From: Pomphorhynchus laevis
Lineage: Eukaryota; Acanthocephala; Palaeacanthocephala; Echinorhynchida; Pomphorhynchidae
NCBI GenBank assembly: GCA_012934845.2
Contig: WNNJ02003152.1
Span: forward strand, 62,001 to 126,000
Direction: 5' to 3'
Length of the DNA: 64,000 nt
Positions 55,358 through 64,000 of the stretch are shown in pieces. The position numbers and the translations under genes were made by a program. The notes under the pieces are model-generated. The model did no database searches. It saw only the letters and a list, made by a program, of their open reading frames with translations, and was not told the origin of the DNA. How positions within the stretch are numbered: the first letter of the stretch is position 1; each line of letters starts with the position of its first letter.

Positions 55358-56622
55358 ATGACAGAAAAAATTGTAGAAAAATTTACCATCGGTGCTTCAA
55401 ACAACTTACAAAATCAAGCAAATATGGAACGGAACTCAGGTATTTCCAATGTAACATCGAATTTTCAAGCCAAAGAAAACAAGGTTAGTCCTATTTCGTC
55501 TAATTTTTTAATCTCAAGCACGGATGGAGAACTCCCTCCTGTGCCTAAAGTGGTGAATCTGGTAATAATCAGACTTCTTCAACCATTTGAAAGGAAGAAT
55601 CTTTTCAATATTTTTCTGAGAGAGTTTACAAGCTCTTATAAGAAGAGAATTCTATTTAATTCGATAAAATATTTAGATTCCGAAATCCGGGTTTCTTTCA
55701 GCTCTCCAGATCTGGCAGCATCGTACCTAGAATTTTTCGAAACACACCTAAAAGAATTTGGGTCAACTACTTACAGGCCTATTCAGGCGACTCTGAAAAT
55801 TAATAATTTTCCGCCCTTCGCAACGGAGGATGATATCATTGCTCTCACATCTGAGTTCAAAATTCATAATATTCGCCCAATCCTGGGCAAGAAAGACCAG
55901 GCTATACCAATAGCATTCTGTTCTACCGCAGTCGACCAGGCGGAATGTCTGGCTAAAAGCAAATGTAACCCCTTTTTGGGGGTACAATCTTTCTTTCAAT
56001 ATCGTAGACGCTAATGACTTAACATACCCCCATTGCAATGGGTGCCACCTCTGGGGGGCACTTGTCCTCGAACTGTACTAGACCCCATACGTGTGGGGTT
56101 TGCAGCTCTTCCGAAGTCCATGAGGGTAAATGTTCTCTCCCCCCTCTGTTTTCCAATTGTGGTGGTCAGCACCCGGCCTGGTCTAGAAGATGTCCTATCT
56201 TCAAAGAATACAAATTAAGGCATTGTGGGGCACCGGTCAAACCGGCCCACTTTGCCGCTGCCAGCTTATCCAATTCAAACGGTTATGGTATGTCGGACAC
56301 CGACATTTTCAAAATTGTTGACGCAAGACTACAGATATATAAAGACGAGATTCGAGCCTTAACGAACCATCTGATAGCGAAATTCGAGGAGTCCCGTTTT
56401 CCTCCATCGACGATTCTTACCTCTTCAAAGAGAGCCTCCCGTTCTAAGGAGAGATCATCTTCTAAACAAAAGTTGGCTTCCTTGAAGTTGGCAAAGAAAG
56501 ATGATATATGTTGGGAGTTGTTGGCCTCAAAGGGAGATGAAGATAATGCCGGTGGGCAAGTGTCTTCTCCTGGTAGGGCTGGGAGTGAGAAGGGCAACTT
56601 TCTCTCTCCTAGTTTCTGCTAG
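55358..56622 (+). pseudogene. LINE C ORF1 (gag-like), two shifts at G runs
   Basis: First ATG MTEKIVEKFTIG. An RRM-like part (VVNLVIIRLLQPFERKNLFN ... SEIRVSFSSPDLAASY), a second part (ATLKINNFPPFATEDDI ... IPIAFCSTAVDQAE), then cysteine knuckles HCNGCHLWG..., CGVCSSSEVHEGKC and CGGQHPAWSRRC. A C-terminal coiled, basic region ends at 56622. Reading must change frame at two G runs (55978-55982 and 56053-56058), between the RRM and the first knuckles. Both are homopolymers, so sequencing or assembly error is a real possibility; otherwise ORF1 is inactive. Role: RNA-binding component of the LINE RNP. Confidence 0.8.
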
Positions 56623-56656
56623 GAGGTAGGCATCCCACTCCAGCTGTCGTAACACA

Positions 56657-59116
56657 ATGCAAAGTAGTCAAGAGCCTTTTTCACTGAATATACTTCAGTG
56701 GAATTCGGGAGGTGCTTCTGCCCTTAGCCTTCTATCTGGTAGAGATGCGGATGTTATAGTCCTTCAGGAGACGCGGTCTATCCGTATCCCCCAGGACATT
56801 ACTCGATTTATCCCCAAGCATATTTACACCCACTTCACTCCGTACATAACCCCTCCTCACGCCTCTTCATCTCAAGGTCTTTTAACCCTAGTTAAATGCT
56901 CCTTAAGATCATCCCTTCTTTTAAACTATTCTTGTCCATCCCTGTCTTGTTTAGCTGTTTCACTTTGTAAGAATGGTAAACGTATCAGCATAGCCAATAT
57001 CTATATTAGGCCAGGGGAAATTCACAAGAACCGTGATCTCCTGGACCGTATTTTGGGTAGTGGCTATGACATGTTACTCGGTGACTTCAACGACAGAACT
57101 GGTCGTTGGATTAATGCAGCACTCCGCAGAGCCAGGAACGATTACCTTATTCACAAACCACCGTCCCCAACTTTTCATTGCTCAACAACTAATTCTCTCC
57201 TCGACATATTACTGCTTCATAAGATGTGGTTGTTGAAACCCATATGTACTGAGCAGTCGCGCCAAAAACAGACCATCTCTCATGACCTAATTCGTTGGCG
57301 GATAGAGGAAGATACGTTGCTTAGAAGGAGGTTTCACTTTGATCCCATCAGAGTGGCTTTCTTTCAGGCGGCTATCCAACTCTTCCCCAGAATTGGTAAT
57401 GAGAATTTGACCGAATTTAATTCCTTCCTCTCCTCGCAAGCTACCGCGTTTCTTTCGACTACCTATAAAGGTCATATTTACAATCCCACTCCAACAAAAC
57501 TCAAGGTTTTGGCTAAAATGCTACGTCTTCCCAATGTCTCTGTTTCCGCCAGGCAGGCCATCTCGAATGAATACTGGAGCACTAGATATAGGTTCCAGCT
57601 GAGCAGGGATAAGGCGAACATCGCTCACCTTAACCCTTCTCAGTCTTCCTTCTGGAAGATATTCAAGAAGGAGAAGTTTGTCTGTTGGAAGGATAGAGCT
57701 TTGGGTTGGATTGGTAGTATAGGCCTTGATAATGTTTTGAAGGAGTCACTATCCCTACATAATTATGGAGCCACTCAATCTCCCCAACCAATCCCGCCTT
57801 GGGGTGACTTCAGGAGCAGGGACTTATCTGTTACAGATATCCTTAACTCCTGGGGGCCACTTCCGGGCACCTCTAAATCCGTCGCTCCACTATCTTCTCG
57901 AGTCTGTCAGCTTTTGACAGCCGATCAAAGAAGAGAAGTGGCCGTCACAATGCTTTTAGCCTCACCATCCGATGTAGCCGGCATCAATATTAGTCGTAGA
58001 ATTTTCTTACCAAAGCATAGTCCGGTTTCATGTCCCAAAGATCTGCGTCCCATTTCGATTCAAAACTCCCTCATCTCCATCTACGAAAAAGCGCTTGCGC
58101 GTAGAATCCGCGACCATTTAAGTAGGCGTAATTTGATCCCACCGAGTTTTCACGGGTTTGTCAAGGGACGCTCGGTTCATTCAGCAATAGGTGAAGTGCA
58201 TCAGTTTTGTAGGGATAATAGCCATCAACTAGCTGTGGCTGTTTTCCTTGACTTTTCTGCTGCATTTGACCGCATTTCCATTCCTTTTGTTATCTCCTCT
58301 CTCAGGTCCCTCGGGTTGCCTGCGAGAATTGTTAACAGGGTGGAGATATTACTGTTTACCAAGAGGTTCTACTATGAAGACGACCCTGATGCGTGTCAGT
58401 TCTACCCTATTACAGGTGTGCCCCAAGGATCCCCACTTTCTCCTATCTTATTTCTTGCTGCCTCCATTGTACTATTCAAGAATTTTAAACGTGATCAACA
58501 TCTAGTGGTATACGCTGATGATACCACGGCCCTGTTCTCTGGATGCAGGTGCAAAGATGTCGCTTCGGACATCAGCCGTTTCTTTTTAAGATTAACAGAC
58601 CAGCTGACCCTATCCAATCTTATTTTAAATTCATCCAAATCGCAGGTAGTTGTCTTTCATGGCACCCCTGCGACAAAGAAAAAATTAAAGAGACTAGCAC
58701 TCTCAGCTCTATCTTCTATATTGACTAATCAACCACTCCCTACCTTCACAAGTCGAGTAAAATACCTGGGGTTCACTGTTACGGTGAACTGGTCGGCGAA
58801 AGCTGACCTGGATAGACTTAAACGTATCCTGAAGAAAGCTAGGTGGGCCCTGAAACGGGCTCAGCATCTGTCGTTGAATGGGAAAACCCAAGTGCGCCTC
58901 TGGGGTACTTGGGCTATCTCGGGATTAGTCTTCTTTTCGAGAGGACGTCCTCCAGAGCAAAGACTAAGGTTTCTCAAGCTCCTCATCTCGCGATTACCGC
59001 GCATAGTCCGCCTAGATTGGATTCTTCGGGGGGTGATAGACCCCGGGTGGTTCAGTCGAAGAGCGGCGTGTTGGATTAGCTGGAGGGCTCAGATCCCGCT
59101 GGACCTGAGGCCGTAG
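56657..59116 (+). CDS. LINE C ORF2: APE endonuclease and reverse transcriptase
   Basis: 819 aa, undamaged. The APE endonuclease starts LNILQWNSGGASAL, with VIVLQETRS, a LLGDFNDRTG strand, TNSLLDILLL and TISHDLIRWRIE at the SDH position. The RT has DLRPISIQNSLISIYEKALA, HGFVKGRSVHSAI, FLDFSAAFDRISI, TGVPQGSPLSPILF, the catalytic VVYADDTTALF and SKSQVVVF. The thumb and C-terminal region include YLGFTVTVNWSAKADL. No RNase H domain is seen. ATG 56657 lies 34 nt after the ORF1 stop, so ordinary reinitiation is possible here, unlike LINEs B and D. Copies at 3845 and 59835 give close matches. Confidence 0.9.
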   Translation: MQSSQEPFSLNILQWNSGGASALSLLSGRDADVIVLQETRSIRIPQDITRFIPKHIYTHFTPYITPPHASSSQGLLTLVKCSLRSSLLLNYSCPSLSCLAVSLCKNGKRISIANIYIRPGEIHKNRDLLDRILGSGYDMLLGDFNDRTGRWINAALRRARNDYLIHKPPSPTFHCSTTNSLLDILLLHKMWLLKPICTEQSRQKQTISHDLIRWRIEEDTLLRRRFHFDPIRVAFFQAAIQLFPRIGNENLTEFNSFLSSQATAFLSTTYKGHIYNPTPTKLKVLAKMLRLPNVSVSARQAISNEYWSTRYRFQLSRDKANIAHLNPSQSSFWKIFKKEKFVCWKDRALGWIGSIGLDNVLKESLSLHNYGATQSPQPIPPWGDFRSRDLSVTDILNSWGPLPGTSKSVAPLSSRVCQLLTADQRREVAVTMLLASPSDVAGINISRRIFLPKHSPVSCPKDLRPISIQNSLISIYEKALARRIRDHLSRRNLIPPSFHGFVKGRSVHSAIGEVHQFCRDNSHQLAVAVFLDFSAAFDRISIPFVISSLRSLGLPARIVNRVEILLFTKRFYYEDDPDACQFYPITGVPQGSPLSPILFLAASIVLFKNFKRDQHLVVYADDTTALFSGCRCKDVASDISRFFLRLTDQLTLSNLILNSSKSQVVVFHGTPATKKKLKRLALSALSSILTNQPLPTFTSRVKYLGFTVTVNWSAKADLDRLKRILKKARWALKRAQHLSLNGKTQVRLWGTWAISGLVFFSRGRPPEQRLRFLKLLISRLPRIVRLDWILRGVIDPGWFSRRAACWISWRAQIPLDLRP

Positions 59117-59235
59117 AATAAATAGAAGATTGACTGATTAACGAATTGATATTATTTTTGTCTTCTCTTGCATGTTTTGTTCTGTGTAACACGTTTTTTA
59201 TCGGTTACAAGTTTTGTTTAAGAAAATCCTTATCT

Positions 59236-61385
59236 TATCTTACAGTAATGCGTTTACTATTGTTAGCAGTTTTGTATTTAGAACTGAAAAAAGAGTAAAT
59301 TTAGCATGTCGGAGCGTTCAAAGGACTCAATGAAAACTAATTTTCCTGTCAATGCAATAAACGAGGTAAGTGGAGATTTAGCTTCTCTTAAATATATTCC
59401 GGAGGGTGAACTCCCCCCCCCGGTACCAAAATTATCCAACCTGGTGATTATCAGACTTTTGGTGCCTCTGGAAAGACATAACATGTTCAATGTTTTTATA
59501 AGAGGCTTTGCCGATCGATTTAAAAAAGGATATTGTTCAATGCGATTAAATATTATGAATCTGAGATTAAAATCTCATTCTGCACTCCTGATCTGGCAAT
59601 GTCGTACGTCGACTACTTTAAAAAAGAGCATTCGGAACAAGGTATAATTGCTTCCAAACCAATCCTGGCAACAATAAAGATAAATATTATGCCCACATTC
59701 ATTTCAGAAGAAGATATATCAGCCCTAGAAACTGATTACAAAATCTCTAATGCTCGCTTTATAAAAGGGATCAAAGGCTTCCCCATTCCCGTGGCGTTCT
59801 GCAATGCCCGAATGACTGCTGGAAGGATAGAGCCTTGGTTTGGATTGGTAGCATAGGCCTTGACAAAGTTTTAGAGGAGTCACTTTCCTTACATAATTAT
59901 GGAGCCACTCAATCTCCCCAACCAATCCCGCCTTGGTGTGACTTCAGGAGTAGGGACTTATCTGTTACAGATATCCTTAACTCCCGGGGATCACTCCCGG
60001 GCACCTCCAAATGCCACGCGCCACTCACCACTCGTGTCTGCCAGCTTTTGACATACAGTCAGAGAAAGGAGGTCGCCATCACAATGCTATTAGCCTCCCC
60101 GTCCGACATAGCGGACATCAACATCAGCCGTCGAGTTTTTTTTACCTAAAAAGAGATTAATCACTTGTCCAAAAGATCTGCGGCCCATCTCGATTCAAAA
60201 CGCCCTCATATCCATCTACGAGAAAGCGCTTGCGCGTAGAATCCGCGTTCATTTATGTAGGCGTAATTTGATCCCACCGAGTTTTCATGGGTTTGTCAAA
60301 GGGCGCTTGGTCCATTCAGCAATTGGTGAAGTGCATCAGTTTTGTCAGGATAATAGTCATCAGCTTGCTGTGGCTGTTTTTCTTGATTTTCAGCTGCATT
60401 TGACCGGATCTCCATTCCCTTCGTTATCTCCTCTCTCAGGTCCCTCGGGTTGACTGCGAGAATTGTTAACAGTGTGGAGATATTGTTGTACACCAAGCGG
60501 TTCTACTATGAAGACGACCCTGATGCGCGTCAGTTCTACCCTATTACGGGTGTACCTCAAGGATCCCCACTTTCTCCTATCTTATATCTTGATGCATCCA
60601 TTGTACTATTCAAGAATTTTAAACGTGATCAACATCTAGTGGTATATGCTGATGATACCACAGCCTTGTTCTCTGGACGCAGGTGCAAAGATGTAATCTC
60701 TGACATCAGCCGTTTCTTTTTAAGATTAAAAGATCAGTTGACCAAATCCAATCTTATTTTAAACTCCTCTAAATCGCAGGTGGTAATCTTTAATGGCGTT
60801 CCTGCCACCAAAAAGAAACTTAAGAGACTAGCACTCTCTGCACTCTCCTCCATTTTGGCAGCATCAAACCACTCCTTATCTTCACGAGTCGAGTAAAATA
60901 TCTGGGGTTCACCGTTACAGTGAATTAATCGGCGAAAGCTGACATGGATAGACCTTAACGTATCCTAAAGAAAGCTTTGTGGGCTCTGAAACAGGCCCAG
61001 CATCTGTCATTGAATGGGAAAACCCAAGTGCGCCTCTGGAGTACTTGGACTATCTCGGGATTAGTCTTCTTCTCACGAGGACGTCCCCCAGAACAAAGAC
61101 TAAGGTTTCTCAAGCTCCTCATCTCGAGATTACCAACCATAGTCCGCCTTGACTGGACTCTTAGGTGTGTGAGAGACCCCGAATGGTTCAGTCAGAGGGC
61201 GGCGCGCTGGTGCGGCCGAGGGGCTCAGATCCCTCTGGACCTGAGGCCGTGAATATAAGTTGAAGATTCCAAAATACTCGTCGTGAACGGCTTCTATTTA
61301 AAGTTGTCTTTTACATGTTTTTGTTTCTTAAGTTTTTATCGGTTATATAGTTATAAATAAAAGCCTTATTTATTATTTATTAAGA
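59236..61385 (+). mobile_element. LINE C copy with large internal deletion
   Basis: Starts like an ordinary copy: leader, ORF1 ATG 59306 (MSERSKDSMKTNF), RRM-like part to VAFCNAR with a frameshift near 59530. At about 59818 it jumps directly into ORF2 at WKDRALVWIGSIGLDK, equivalent to 57686 of the full copy, so about 1.8 kb (rest of ORF1, endonuclease) is missing. RT follows with GVPQGSPLSPIL and VVYADDTTALF, but the frame is broken near 60149, 60390-60450 and 60895. 3' UTR complete. Head to tail with the preceding copy. Confidence 0.88.
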
Positions 61386-61701
61386 ACTTTGGTTGTTGCA
61401 TAGTTTACGAATTTGTATTTATATATGTGACTTGTCGATTTCAATTTATACATCATCTGGATTCAATTTTAGCAATTGCGTTGCATTTTTGTATTTGTAT
61501 AAATGATTACTTGTAATACACTCCATCACATAGTGATTTTAGTGTGCAGACGATGGCACTGTAATAACATGCGGTAATAGCTCAATACACTCTACCATTA
61601 TTGAACATGAATTCAGTAATAAAAATAATGTGTTTTTCTAGCAGTCTTAATATAAATGCCAAGAAATCAAAAATCATCCATTTTTTAACGTTGACACCGT
61701 A
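61386..61701. other. No recognised gene
   Basis: AT-rich, no supported feature. Confidence 0.45.
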
Positions 61702-63298
61702 ATTCATGCGAAGCATCAAGTCAATTGATTGAGTACACTTTATTGAATAAAATGTTGAGAAATAAGGCTCAGAAAAGTACAACTTATCTTAGAGAATACT
61801 ACAGATGGCTTTATTCAGCGTCTCAAATTTTTGAAATCATTGAAGCAGCAATGTGTAAATGACTATCAGATAGAGTTTTTATATTATGCAACTGTATGCT
61901 CTACTCTATACATACCTTATCCAATGTAGGAAGACATTCCTTAAAATTAATAAGCCGCTTTACGTATCCATAAATTAGTCCAGCAAAAAAGCGGATAGAA
62001 TATAGAGCCGCTTGAAAATTCTGGATAAAATATAGAACTGATTGAAAGTTCTATGCACAAACTTTTAAAAAACAAATGGTTTTAATCCTTAGTATTTGTT
62101 TAAATTTCATGATCACAGCATGCATGGATTCGAATTAGAATAAGATCCGATAAAATACGATTTCAAGTAAACAACAAAGCTGTCGGAAATTATTATATTT
62201 GAATTGAAATTAGATCACAACCACGCATTTTAATTAATTTGAAAACATATTTTGCATAATTACTAAATATATCAAATTACGTGAGAAATAGCTTGGATAC
62301 CTGCGGTAAATCGCAAAAATGTCAATCCATGCATTGATTATTTTTGCTTTCCTTATAGACTGATATTAACTGAAAACGTTAATAAAGCTAGGCTAAATCA
62401 TTGAACCTCTAATTCTTATTCTGATACAACGTCTGTGTTTTTTATTAGTCAATTCATAAAAATGACTTTTTAAATTTCAATTTTTTATTTTTACTTGATT
62501 TAAGTTATAAAAAATCTAATAACAATTATTTATTTTATTATTTAATTATTAAATTTTGATTTAGCATTATTATGTTTTGTTTATTTTATAATTATATTAA
62601 ATACGTAGACTCAGTTAGCTGATTTAATGTCGTAAATTTGAAATTAAAGTACATTTATTTCGACAATTCGTTTAAGATATAATTGATTTTAGCGTATTGA
62701 ATCATTCCTGTTTCTTGTTAATTGAGACAATAATTATCAAGCCGTTCAAATTAGATAAATCTTATAGACTGTTAATATAAAGTATTATGATTTATCAAAG
62801 GGCATAAGTGTTTGCTGATTTCAAAAGAACCATCAAATATTGTTGTAAAAATGTATAAACTGCTTCTAGAAACGAATAATATCGGTAAAGATTAGTAAAG
62901 AATACGAAGTATCATAAATAATCAAAGTCTACCGTTTATAAGATCAATAGGTGTTGGATAATACAGTACACGAAAGAACACAACTTGAAATTCTGTATTT
63001 TGCTCAAAATTTTGCATAGGACAAAATCTCAATAAAAGTTATATAGTAGAAACTATTAGTTTCAAGTATCATTTTTTAAAAAGCGTAACATTTATCTGTT
63101 CTTACTTTTTTAGAAAAATATATATCATGCCTACAATGATGGTGATTGCCGATGACATTGGACGGCTTATTGGTGGTAGTCATGAATTTTCTAGTTTATT
63201 GCCTGCGAAAATAAAGAGAGAAATACATCTTGATCGAATTGATAAAGAACTTCGGATTTCTAATCGAAAGCACGAATGCATAAAAAAGCTAAAAAAGT
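61702..63298. repeat. Long direct repeat, right copy
   Basis: Partner of 492-1975 in the same orientation. It carries an extra ~225-bp insertion at 62406-62630 and lacks the simple-repeat expansion of the left copy. Homology ends a few bases after the shared AAAAAAGCTAAAA. Confidence 0.85.
62406..62630. mobile_element. AT-rich short element inserted in right repeat copy
   Basis: Absent from the left repeat copy, where TTGAACAATGTCG is continuous. It starts CCTCTAATTCTTATTCTGAT and ends GACTCAGTTAGCTGATTTA, as do the repeats at 48365-48850. No clear target-site duplication. Confidence 0.75.
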
Positions 63299-63396
63299 GG
63301 TGCATGTCATTTATAACAATAATTATCATGAAGTTTAAATTAGATAAATTTAATAGCCTCAGCATAAAAATTGTAGTTCAATTTCCAAATGCGTAA
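63127..63396 (+). CDS. Short open frame inside the long repeat, function unknown
   Basis: 89 codons; the first ~57 match the frame at 1795 (MVIADDIGRLIGGSHEF ... IKKLK) and the rest is unrelated. A TTTTTTAG tract precedes the ATG. Not recognised; may not be translated. Confidence 0.2.
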   Translation: MPTMMVIADDIGRLIGGSHEFSSLLPAKIKREIHLDRIDKELRISNRKHECIKKLKKWCMSFITIIIMKFKLDKFNSLSIKIVVQFPNA

Positions 63397-64000
63397 ATTA
63401 TTATTTCAATGAGCTTAAATTGATATTAAATAACGTGTAATCCGTATATAGAAAAATGCACGATATCAATAAATTATAAGATCAAGTCATAAAATTTAAA
63501 TTCCGATTTTTTCCTATGTAGGCAGGATGACACCACTTTCATAAATGTTAATCTTATTTGTTTCAACTAATTATGAAAACAATCAGAGTATAATTTTCCT
63601 GACTTCATTGAGCTTCTAGAAGTACATGTTCTTATAAACTTGAGCAAATAATTATAAATTCCGCTATCTGCTGCCAGAATAGCAGGAACAAAATTATCTC
63701 TTTTAATAGTTTGTATTCGCTCTTTGTGCTTGAAAGTCAAAGCAACTCGAAGCATCCGAATGTCAGTAAGACGGAGCCAAATGATTAAATACACATACGT
63801 ATATGAACGACCGGTCCATCCAACAGTTGTTTTTTGAGGTACATACCAAATACATCCAAGCTAAGTATTCCCTTAATGTCGTGGATTTTTCGAATGAAAA
63901 GTTCGAAAGAACCGGTTAGAGTTTTAATTCTACATCAAGCGAATTAAAGCCGACTTTTAAAATGTCAGCTTAAACGTCACGGACAGCATCGTGCCTGATA
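63397..64000. other. No recognised gene
   Basis: AT-rich; a 75-codon reverse-strand frame at 63567-63794 has no recognisable motif and I do not call it. Confidence 0.45.

Larger units (their letters stand above)
55320..59235 (+). mobile_element. LINE C, full-length copy with intact ORF2
   Basis: Two-ORF LINE of I/Jockey-like type: gag-like ORF1 with RRM and CCHC knuckles (55358-56622), ORF2 (56657-59116), AT-rich 3' UTR. The leader has a duplicated TGTCAAAAATGACAGAAAAA block. A second, deleted copy follows directly at 59236, and older pieces lie at 3242-3744 and 3845-6030. Confidence 0.85.

Noticed and set aside
1-64000. Bacterial or phage origin
   Set aside because: Multiple LINEs of animal type, Merlin and pogo-type transposons, AT-rich interspersed repeats and no operons.
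1-64000. Host multi-exon gene
   Set aside because: No exon series with consistent splice sites or recognisable host protein was found outside element sequence.

Overview
This is a eukaryotic window, almost certainly from an invertebrate animal. It is AT-rich and shows no host gene, rRNA or tRNA that I can recognise. Nearly everything identifiable is transposable-element sequence in different states of decay. The species cannot be fixed from the sequence. The diversity of LINEs (non-LTR retrotransposons), a Merlin and a pogo-type DNA transposon and many LTR-element fossils fits a repeat-dense, probably heterochromatic or gene-poor region. For reference the LINE lineages are called A (CR1/L2-like, 3' hairpin tail), B (CR1/L2-like, whole), C (I/Jockey-like two-ORF element with CCHC gag-like ORF1), D (APE endonuclease, non-CR1 RT), E (RLE endonuclease, single ORF), F and G (decayed copies).

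Layout: 1-490 gag fossil; 492-1975 left copy of a ~1.5 kb repeat whose partner lies at 61702-63298; 3060-6330 an old duplicated segment carrying two pieces of LINE C; 6860-8755 a deleted copy of LINE A; 8756-9200 an integrase fossil; 9201-13372 LINE D with long intact ORFs; 13373-16890 LINE E with a 1006-aa intact ORF; 16890-18512 two reverse-strand LINE tails; 18513-19545 a pogo-type transposase cut off by LINE A; 19555-19930 LTR fossil scraps; 21324-25687 LINE B, full length, with an 11-bp target duplication; 26745-34735 LINE A, nearly full length, with an LTR-element fossil inside its ORF1; 34736-35912 another LINE A piece; 36330-36760 an RT relic; 37970-44090 an LTR fossil that encloses LINE F; 44120-45650 RT and LTR scraps; 46101-47209 a complete-ended Merlin element; 47220-49240 AT-rich repeats; 49180-50425 the partner of 3060-6330; 50440-53345 a reverse-strand LINE A; 53395-54490 LINE G; 54803-54996 a long palindrome; 55320-61385 two head-to-tail LINE C copies.

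The most interesting signals are about LINE architecture. (1) In LINE D and LINE B, ORF1 and ORF2 are in the same frame, separated by one TGA followed by C, and ORF2 has no usable ATG before its endonuclease domain. This points to stop-codon readthrough. (2) Three LINEs with unrelated replication proteins (B, D, E) share an N-terminal cysteine cluster of identical spacing. A, B and D share a second zinc-type module with identical C-x4-C-x22-C-x2-C spacing, although their RTs belong to different clades. This suggests modules exchanged between LINE lineages. (3) Leaders of A, D and E share a CTACTTACAA motif, in one case expanded to about 15 tandem copies. (4) LINE A copies end in a hairpin whose stem is kept while the loop varies.
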